Positions 19,084 to 24,285 of a stretch of 24,285 bases of DNA are shown one piece after another. The notes under the pieces are model-generated. The model was not told the DNA's origin. It ran no database searches and worked only from the letters and a program-made list of their open reading frames with translations. Each line of letters opens with the position of its first letter. The stretch's first letter is position 1. The stretch spans positions 1 to 24,285 of the forward strand of contig QXVZ01015636.1 in assembly GCA_008931825.1 (NCBI GenBank), in the 5' to 3' direction. The DNA comes from Phallusia fumigata (taxonomy: Eukaryota; Chordata; Ascidiacea; Phlebobranchia; Ascidiidae). Both the position numbers and the translations under genes were made by a program.

Positions 19084-19129
19084 GCATAACAGAAGGAAAT
19101 GCTTCGACGTTGAACTTTACGAAAAACAG
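19084..19129 (+). pseudogene. P piece 7, open, GC donor
   Basis: Acceptor attccattttag ends at 19083; ends aaaaacag before gcaagt (GC donor). 46 bases, phase 1: ITEGNASTLNFTKN. Same length and centre (N-A-S) as P2 at 3748, although 15 kb apart. It is followed by an H block (19165) and W3 (19288), as P6 at 7310 is followed by H and W1: the same three-piece order. Confidence 0.45.
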
Positions 19130-19287
19130 GCAAGTAAAGCTTTTTGAATTTTATTAGATTTTTGGCCAAGCATGGGAAGACACTATAACGTGCACTTATC
19201 CTGTCTTTGCGTGTTGACATAATTTACGTCAAAGGAGGTTGTCTATTGTGCTGAATTCCTAGTCTGCTTGGGTTTTTTGTTTCACAG

Positions 19288-19337
19288 AAAAAGAACGAAA
19301 CCAAAGATCTCTTGTGTCCAAATGCGACAGAATCAAG
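19288..19337 (+). pseudogene. W piece 3, open
   Basis: Acceptor gttttttgtttcacag ends at 19287, donor gtagga starts at 19338. 50 bases, phase 1 start, phase 0 end: KERNQRSLVSKCDRIK, open. Basic. Confidence 0.4.
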
Positions 19338-19485
19338 GTAGGAAGCTGCATATTTGACAAACTCCCCCGTTTTGTGTGAGAATAGACGTGTCACTGAACT
19401 AAGCGTTAAATGTGCGGCAAAACTCTATACCATGCTAGCCACAGAAATATTACCAAGCATTTTGATCCTGTTAATTTTATTGCAG

Positions 19486-19589
19486 ATTTTGTCCAAATCC
19501 GTGTCAAACAGCATCTGAATTTCGATGTGAATTTACAACAGCGGAAGCGAGATACAAGTTAACGTGTCTACAGGAACTAACTGCTCAAT
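19486..19589 (+). pseudogene. T piece 2, frameshifted
   Basis: Acceptor ttttattgcag ends at 19485, donor gtaagt starts at 19590. It aligns with T1 base by base, but a two-base loss (caacagcgga against caagagagcgga) breaks the frame between DFVQIRVKQHLNFDVN and the conserved SGSEIQVNVSTGTNCS. As spliced in phase 1 it hits TAA. Confidence 0.5.
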
Positions 19590-19739
19590 GTAAGTAAACT
19601 TACAATTATTAAAGACGTGTTTACACAAAACACACCGCAGAACAGACTAAACCCAAATTATTTACTATTGTTTACGTCAAAATATCTATATACGTACTTA
19701 GCCTGTTGGTTTTCCGAATAGCGACCTCGGTGTTGATTT

Positions 19740-20000
19740 TTGCATGATAGTAAGCAATTGGGACTCACTATTTTGCATGTTACCGTTGACTATTCGGTTG
19801 TCGGTATCGGCCGAAATGAAATAATAACGAATCGCCTAAGCAAAATATAATAGGCTTCAAACTCAGCTAAAGATATCAAATTTATCCTGCAAAAATACCA
19901 TTAGCCATTCTGCCCTATCAGTCTCAAACCTATTTTCTATCAATAAAAAGTTAGTTTTGTTGTAGGAAATGTAAGCAAACCGTCGTAAAACAATTTTAAC
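19740..20000. repeat. L block copy 7 and intron-like DNA
   Basis: ctattttgcatgttaccgttgactattcggttgtcggtatcggc (19769-19811) matches the L blocks at 9000 and 21100. No gene otherwise. Confidence 0.5.
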
Positions 20001-20465
20001 GTTGTGTGGGTTCCATTTTGTTCTTGTTCATGCACTTTTGACATGAAAACGCTAGATAGCCCCAATGGTTACCCGCTAGCACTATGCTTGCAAACACCAC
20101 AAACGAAAAGTTTCTTTGATTATAGACTTACATAGGTAAAAATGAAGTTGGTTAGGTGCAGTTTGTATTACATACTGTTGTGGTGCAATGATTGCTGCGT
20201 TAAGCTCCAGAGGCCCAGTCAATAAGCCGCTGCCCCCTTCACTTCACAATGGGTCAAAATATTCTGGTATTGTGATGTACTGGTCACTTCGTTTAACCAT
20301 AAGCCTGACATGTATCTGGAGAAACGGATAATGTACAACTTTGTATGTGTGTGGAAACGCCTGCATCTAATGTAAAATAATGTAGGAAACGTCTATTTCA
20401 AATTGGGTAATAGGGTTTTTGGAATGTCAGTGTATAGTAAGCCGCCTTTTAATTTTTGTGTTTAT
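20000..20465 (+). repeat. Dispersed repeat element 7 (reduced)
   Basis: Contains atagccccaatggttaccc, caaacaccacaaacgaaaagtttct, and the element end acatgtatctggagaaacggataatgtacaac..taatgtaaaataatgtagg..attgggtaatagggttttt (20308-20422), which matches 18506-18670. Confidence 0.6.
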
Positions 20466-20490
20466 AAACTAGACTTGTTTTTTGAAGGCG

Positions 20491-20552
20491 AGAAATGATG
20501 CAGCCAAGAAAAAAATAACGGACCACGAATCAGACAACCGGCATGCACACAG
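20491..20552 (+). pseudogene. X5 piece 5
   Basis: Preceded by tttttgaag. ARNDAAKKKITDHESDNRHA, open to the acacagttaag border. Same positions as the X5 copies at 10266 and 22067, but in a different frame. Confidence 0.35.
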
Positions 20553-20627
20553 TTAAGTTAAAAGCAAATCTTTTTTATGTAACCCAATAAACGTATTTCA
20601 AATTTGAGTCTACAAACGAATTAAACC

Positions 20628-20700
20628 ATACAGAGGTGGTACAGAGTGCACGCTGGCCGCCCCTTGTATGCCAACTGCGTTGTGCTAAACACATTGTTTA
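20628..20700 (+). pseudogene. R piece 6
   Basis: Follows accatacag. RGGTECTLAAPCMPTALC then a stop: the same GGTECTL core as R1 and R5. Confidence 0.4.
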
Positions 20701-20764
20701 ATAACTGTACGAAACTATCAGCGTTACATTTCTCGCTTTGTTATTTCTGCCCTATTTTTTTTAG

Positions 20765-20861
20765 AACCTTCAACTAACACTGGTAACAGGAAACAATCAC
20801 CGTTTGTAGGACTATCTGGCGAGATACAAGTCAACTTGTCCACAGGAACTAACTGCTCAAT
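20765..20861 (+). pseudogene. S-T fused exon, open 31 codons
   Basis: Acceptor ctattttttttag ends at 20764, donor gtaagt starts at 20862; 97 bases with no stop. The first half is S type (PSTNTGNRKQSPFVGLS), the second half T type (GEIQVNLSTGTNCS). The intron that separates such pieces elsewhere is absent, so S and T joined by deletion at ggactatctggcgaga. The frame survives the junction. Confidence 0.5.
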
Positions 20862-21094
20862 GTAAGTAAACTTACAATTTTTAACTGCGAGTCTTAGGTC
20901 AAACCTATACCCAGAACAGACTGCAAAACAAATTTAAACCTGATAAATCGTATTGTGTACGTTAAAATAATTATATGCGCCATTAGATTGCAATAGCCAA
21001 TTGTATAGGTTTCTCTGCGCATTTTAAGTTTTGTGAACAATTCCCTGTTGCTGCTCCGAATAGCGACCCCGGTGTTGGTGTTTGCTTTTGCATG

Positions 21095-21175
21095 TTGCAT
21101 TTACTATTTTGCATGTCACGTTTGTTCTGTTGGTTATTCGGTTGTCAGCATCGGGACAATTGTCCACATCATAAG
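21095..21175 (+). repeat. L block copy 8
   Basis: ttactattttgcatgtcacg then ttggttattcggttgtcagcatcgggacaattgtccacatcat matches the L blocks at 9000 and 19770. Confidence 0.55.
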
Positions 21176-21369
21176 GTTAGCCAAACACCTAACCAAAATT
21201 TGATAAATTAATATTTACGTAAACTTAGATAAGCAAACCAAGGTAAAAATATACAGCAAAATATTAGAAGTCATTTCATCTGAAACCCATTTACTATGAA
21301 TAAAGAATCCCGCATCCAACATTAGGCTTAATTGCTAATACTAGAATGCTGTTGTTAGTTTCGTTGCAG

Positions 21370-21435
21370 ATGCAGCAGCAAAAGCAATCGACGAATCCGA
21401 TGCATGAACCATATTCGATGCACCGCACACCTAAA
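21370..21435 (+). pseudogene. X4 piece 4 with two frames
   Basis: Acceptor tttcgttgcag ends at 21369, donor gtaagc starts at 21436; 66 bases. Frame 1 is open over all 22 codons: MQQQKQSTNPMHEPYSMHRT then PK. Frame 2 (phase 1) is DAAAKAIDESDA-stop, matching the C-terminal peptide of the other X4 copies. Confidence 0.45.
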
Positions 21436-21459
21436 GTAAGCAAACAACTGTAAAGCTTT

Positions 21460-22035
21460 TTTCGTTGGGGGAAACATTGTTTTCACTCAGTTTTTTTACC
21501 CTGCAGCTTGTTCTACATATCGCCTATGAACTGTTTAATGGTTTTGGATGAAACTTTTACAGCTGATAGATATGATCATGCATGAGTAAAACTTCAATAG
21601 TTGGTTGTCCAAGTCGGGGGTTGTCACTAGCTTAGAAAACCTGACACTAGTGGTTTTTATTTTAAACAATGTCTGCTTGGGATGAAACTTCAAAATATTT
21701 TGGATCGGTCTAATGCGGCGTAACGATTGCTGCATTTCACTCTTTAGCCTCAGCAGTTAACCGCATATCCCCCTAAATATGGATGAAATTACTAAACAAT
21801 TTCCAATCAAAAGGAAATTTTCACAGTTTGTATAACATATTTTAGAAGAAAAACGCACAGTGTACATCATTGCACGTCTGTGAAACTAGGAGTTTCTGCT
21901 TGCAGAAACAATCCTGCTAGAAAAAGCTCTGGTAGCTATGAGACACAATGAAAACAGTGAAGGGAATACATTTGCTCAATAAACTGGGTGATAATGTATC
22001 TAGAGTGTGTATGTACGGTCAACCAACCTTCTAGT
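21460..22035 (+). repeat. Dispersed repeat element 8 (inserted between X4 and X5)
   Basis: Start ggggaaacattgttttcactcagtttttttaccctgcagcttg, leader aaacttttacagctgatagatatgatcatg (21550-21579), one or two minisatellite units, and end gagacacaatgaaaac..actgggtgataatgtatctagagtg..ccttctagttgtgtg. It separates X4 (21370) from X5 (22067), which are about 60 bases apart in other copies. Confidence 0.65.
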
Positions 22036-22066
22036 TGTGTGATAAATTCTGCTTATTGTTTTATAG

Positions 22067-22137
22067 GCGAGTATTACTGCGACGAAGAAACAAACAAACA
22101 AAAAGGAGCTACGAATCAGTCCACCTGCATTTGCACA
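22067..22137 (+). pseudogene. X5 piece 6, open and cysteine-bearing
   Basis: Acceptor attgttttatag ends at 22066; possible donor gttaag starts at 22138. Phase 1: EYYCDEETNKQKGATNQSTC then ICT. Best preserved member of the X5/Q family and shows the likely ancestral frame. Confidence 0.45.
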
Positions 22138-22215
22138 GTTAAGTTAACAGCAATTTCTTTCTATATAACTTATTAAACGAAATTTGAATTTCTGTTTACA
22201 AACGAATTCAACTTA

Positions 22216-22345
22216 ATGCAGAGGTGGTACAAGTTGTTTTGCGAGTATCAGCAAAAATTTGGAAAACAAAAATCTGATTGCTAAAGCCTAACCAGGGGCA
22301 CACTGTTTAGCCTTTAGGATAATGTTGCGAGTGATTAAAGTATCA
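22216..22345. repeat. Truncated R piece and I block
   Basis: atgcagaggtggtacaagttg keeps only the first third of R. Then aaccaggggcacactgtttagcctttaggataatgttgcg is an I block that leads to no U piece; an X4 tail (gtatcacgtgctaaatgtaagtg) follows at about 22340. Confidence 0.5.
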
Positions 22346-22497
22346 CGTGCTAAATGTAAGTGAAAACAAACGTTCAGGCATGGTCATTTGCTTTTATAAC
22401 TTCGTTTTTGTTTAAAACTGGCTAGTAAAAATTACTAGAAGAGACAACATGCACTTTGTCTTCAAATATTTAACATGTTTTTAAAAAATTTTTGTAG

Positions 22498-22550
22498 AAA
22501 AAGTGTTGTTATGACGTAATCTGAAAGAGAAGTAGCCGGCATTGTCATAG
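22498..22550 (+). pseudogene. V piece 3
   Basis: Acceptor tttttgtag ends at 22497, donor gtaagt starts at 22551; 53 bases, phase 2 start, phase 1 end. KSVVMT, then a stop, then SEREVAGIVI. Same size and frame as V5 at 24055, where the stop is absent. Confidence 0.45.
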
Positions 22551-22615
22551 GTAAGTTGAAGTTTGCGTAAATAACAGAAAATCGTATTTATTGTTGACAT
22601 TTCTGCACTTTTTAG

Positions 22616-22663
22616 AACGTGGGACAAGCACGACTCCCCCGGAGATCATTACATGCTCAACAG
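22616..22663 (+). CDS. S piece 6: short exon, open, phase 1-1
   Basis: Acceptor ctttttag ends at 22615, donor gtaatt starts at 22664; 48 bases. With the phase-1 G the exon reads ERGTSTTPPEIITCST. It joins in phase to U5 at 22856 (the split Gly codon is completed by GG), so a spliced product would read STPP-type linker, then G-TLIKFGFDRRP. Product unknown; a Thr/Pro-rich linker is a fair description. Its partner upstream (V3) has a stop, so translation would need a start elsewhere. Coding status is inferred from frame and splice signals only. Confidence 0.4.
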
Positions 22664-22855
22664 GTAATTAACTGTAGTCAAGCACATTAAGTTTGATTTA
22701 CAAATAATAACAACAATTTTTGAAACAAAAATCTTGTTGCTAAAGCCTAATCAGGGTGCACACTGTTTGGCCTTTAGCATAATTTTTCGATATGGTTTGC
22801 AATGTGCATGGAGATAAAATTACATGTTTCTGTCTCTGGTATGTTTTTGTTTCAG

Positions 22856-22983
22856 GGACATTGATCAAGTTTGGATTTGACAGGAGACCTCTTTCTTCAT
22901 ATGGAAGATGTTCGTTTCAAATCTCCGATCACATGGCAAAAATTAAAGCTGCGACAGCAAAAGCATTGCAGGAATTTGGTTGA
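22856..22983 (+). CDS. U piece 5: probable terminal coding exon
   Basis: Acceptor tttttgtttcag ends at 22855. In phase 1 (joining in frame to 22616-22663) the reading is TLIKFGFDRRPLSSYGRCSF, then QISDHMAKIKAATAKALQEFG and TGA at 22981-22983. The C-terminal part can form an amphipathic helix. U6 (AKIEHATEKTVEEFG-stop) and U7 (EKFKAGTEKAVQEFG-stop) keep the same length, frame and stop. In the older middle array the same two parts sit on separate exons (9898 and 10120), so an intron was lost here. A donor gtaggt follows 23020, after the stop. Family unknown. Confidence 0.45.
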
Positions 22984-23150
22984 TATGCATCCATGTGATT
23001 AGAAGCATCACATGCCAAATGTAGGTAAACAATTGCTGACGTTAAGCACGGTGCACATTGTTTAGCTTTCAGCATAATTTTGCGAAATGGTTTGCAATGT
23101 GCATAGAGATAAACTTACATGTTTCCGTGACTGATATGTTTTTGTTTCAG

Positions 23151-23332
23151 AAACATTGAACAAATTTGGATTTGACAAGAGACCTCTTTCTTCACATGGA
23201 GGATATTCAATGTAGTTGTCGAAATATCAAACGTATTGGATCAGCTTGCAAAAATTGAACATGCGACAGAAAAAACAGTGGAGGAATTCGGTTGATTTGC
23301 ATCCACGTGATTAGAAGCATCACGTGCCAAAT
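23151..23332 (+). pseudogene. U piece 6: damaged first half, intact C-terminal frame
   Basis: Acceptor tttgtttcag ends at 23150, donor gtaagt starts at 23333. Starts TLNKFGFDKRPLSSHGGYSM then TAG. After the stop the conserved C-terminal frame is restored: SNVLDQLAKIEHATEKTVEE then FG-stop (TGA at about 23293). It lies only 295 bases after U5, without V and S pieces between, so part of the unit was deleted. Confidence 0.5.
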
Positions 23333-23462
23333 GTAAGTGTGAACATGTGCTTTTATAACTTCGTTTTTGTTCGCAAGTAAAAAAAAATCAAGTAAAAATT
23401 ACCAGAAGAGATAACATGCACTTTGTCGTCAAATTTTTAACATGTTTTTTGAATTGTTTTGT

Positions 23463-23616
23463 AAAATGTGTTGTTGTGGCGAAATCTGAAACAGAATTAA
23501 CCAGCATTTTCATCTTTTGTTGACATTTCTGTACTTTCTTTCAGAACGTTGGACAAGCACGATTCCCCCGGAGTTATTTGTTGCTTGTAGGACTGATGGC
23601 ATCGCATGATGAACAG
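23463..23616 (+). pseudogene. V4 and S7, intron partly lost
   Basis: V4 has lost both its acceptor (ttgtaaaatg in place of tttgtagaaa) and its donor: cattttcat runs straight into cttttgttgacatttct, so about 45 bases around gtaagttgaag are missing. The V frame VVVAKSETELTSIFI is intact. S7 (23545-23616) begins after ctttctttcag, reads ERWTSTIPPELFVACRTDGI, then meets two stops and ends at donor gtaatt. Confidence 0.5.
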
Positions 23617-23793
23617 GTAATTAACTGTAGTCAAGCACATTAAATTTGATTTACAAATAATAGCAACAATTTTTTTAAACAAAAATCTAGTTGCGGAAGC
23701 CTAAACAGGGTGCACAGTAATTTTGCGATATGGTTTGCAATGAGCATAGAGATAAAATTACATGTTTCTGTCTCTGGTCTGTTTTTGTTTCAG

Positions 23794-23956
23794 GGACATT
23801 GATCAAGTTTGGATTTGACTGGAGACCTCTCTACATATGGAGGATGTTCGTTTCAAGCCTCTGATCATCTGGAAAAATTTAAAGCTGGGACAGAAAAAGC
23901 CGTGCAAGAATTCGGTTGATATGCATCCATGTGGTTCGAAGCATCATGTGCCAAAT
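23794..23956 (+). pseudogene. U piece 7: frameshifted copy
   Basis: Acceptor tttttgtttcag ends at 23793, donor gtaagt starts at 23957. Starts TLIKFGFDWRPL. A two-base loss (cctctctacatatgg against cctctttcttcatatgg) then shifts the frame, but the other frame regains CSFQASDHLEKFKAGTEKAV then QEFG-stop. A third frame from ATG 23837 is open through the donor (MEDVRFKPLIIWKNLKLG...). Confidence 0.5.
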
Positions 23957-24054
23957 GTAAGTGAAACAAACGTTCAGGCTTGGTCATGTGCTTATAATTT
24001 CGTTTTTGTTTTAAAAATAGACAGTAAAAATTTTGTTTTTAAATTTTTTTGTAG

Positions 24055-24107
24055 AAGAAGTGTTGTCATGGAGAAAACTGAGACAGAAGTAACTGGCATT
24101 TTCATAG
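24055..24107 (+). CDS. V piece 5: open exon with ATG
   Basis: Acceptor aaatttttttgtag ends at 24054, donor gtaagt starts at 24108; 53 bases, phase 2 start, phase 1 end, no stop: RSVVMEKTETEVTGIFI. The internal ATG at 24068 could be a start, giving MEKTETEVTGIFI. It joins in phase to 24176-24248. Family unknown; the sister frames at 16182, 22498 and 23466 share E-K/S-(E)-T-E-V-T-G-I-F-I. Confidence 0.4.
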
Positions 24108-24175
24108 GTAAGTTGAAGTTAGCGTAAATAACAGAAAATAATATTTTTTGTTGACATTTCTGCACATTCTTTCAG

Positions 24176-24248
24176 AACGTTGGAGAAGCACGACTCCGCC
24201 GGAGATCATTGCTGCTTGTAGGACTGCTGGCATCGCATGCTCAACAAG
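24176..24248 (+). CDS. S piece 8: open exon, gene continues beyond window
   Basis: Acceptor acattctttcag ends at 24175, donor gtaatc starts at 24249; 73 bases. In phase 1 from V5: ERWRSTTPPEIIAACRTAGI then ACST. The end has one extra A (tcaacaag against tcaacag), leaving phase 2, which would not fit the phase-1 U acceptor. Either the donor is one base off or the copy is slightly damaged. The following intron start (caactgtagtcaagcacatta) matches those at 22667 and 23620, so another U piece is expected just outside the window. Confidence 0.4.
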
Positions 24249-24285
24249 GTAATCAACTGTAGTCAAGCACATTAGGTTTGATTTA

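Overview
The window reads as animal nuclear DNA. It is AT-rich, coding pieces are short and separated by introns of a few hundred bases with GT-AG borders, and the first 2 kb holds calcium-binding EGF-like exons of the symmetric phase-1 type used in metazoan extracellular proteins. Compact introns and heavy local duplication would suit a tunicate such as Ciona, but this is an inference from general character; no marker gene fixes the species. All likely coding content is on the + strand. No bacterial operon, CRISPR array, rRNA, reverse transcriptase or transposase was seen.

Layout. (1) 1-1922: the 3' end of an EGF-repeat gene, four exons, the last ending in a stop, with a candidate poly(A) signal at 2182. 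(2) 2588-2880: a tandemly doubled, locally GC-rich block with CCAAT-type and CRE-like motifs; related blocks recur near 6900 and 13455. (3) About 3040-6470: five tandem copies of a roughly 0.65-0.8 kb unit (exon-like piece P, exon-like piece Q, conserved block L). (4) 7.3-10.8 kb, 16.1-17.4 kb and 19.0-24.3 kb: a second family of exon-like pieces (named here U, X4, X5, R, V, S, T, W), most with a recognisable acceptor and/or donor, repeated in nearly the same order and separated by introns that are themselves copies. Many pieces keep an open frame and matching splice phase; others carry stops or frameshifts. The array looks like repeated duplication of a small multi-exon gene, partly decayed and perhaps partly alive. 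The best surviving units are at 22498-24285.

(5) 10.98-12.7, 13.7-14.4, 15.0-16.06, 17.6-18.7, 18.85-18.96, 20.0-20.46 and 21.46-22.03 kb: copies and fragments of a dispersed non-coding repeat containing a degenerate roughly 129-bp tandem repeat; these interrupt the exon array. (6) 12782-13358: a tRNA-derived (SINE-like) sequence, then an orphan cysteine-rich terminal exon and a poly(A) signal.

How it fits together: the EGF gene is the only confident gene. The exon array downstream encodes small peptide pieces of no family I recognise. Its most persuasive coding signal is a C-terminal frame, AKIKAATAKALQEFG-stop and relatives, kept without gaps in three copies. Piece names (P, Q, L, M, U and so on) are labels invented here, and all homology statements rest on comparison by eye within the window.
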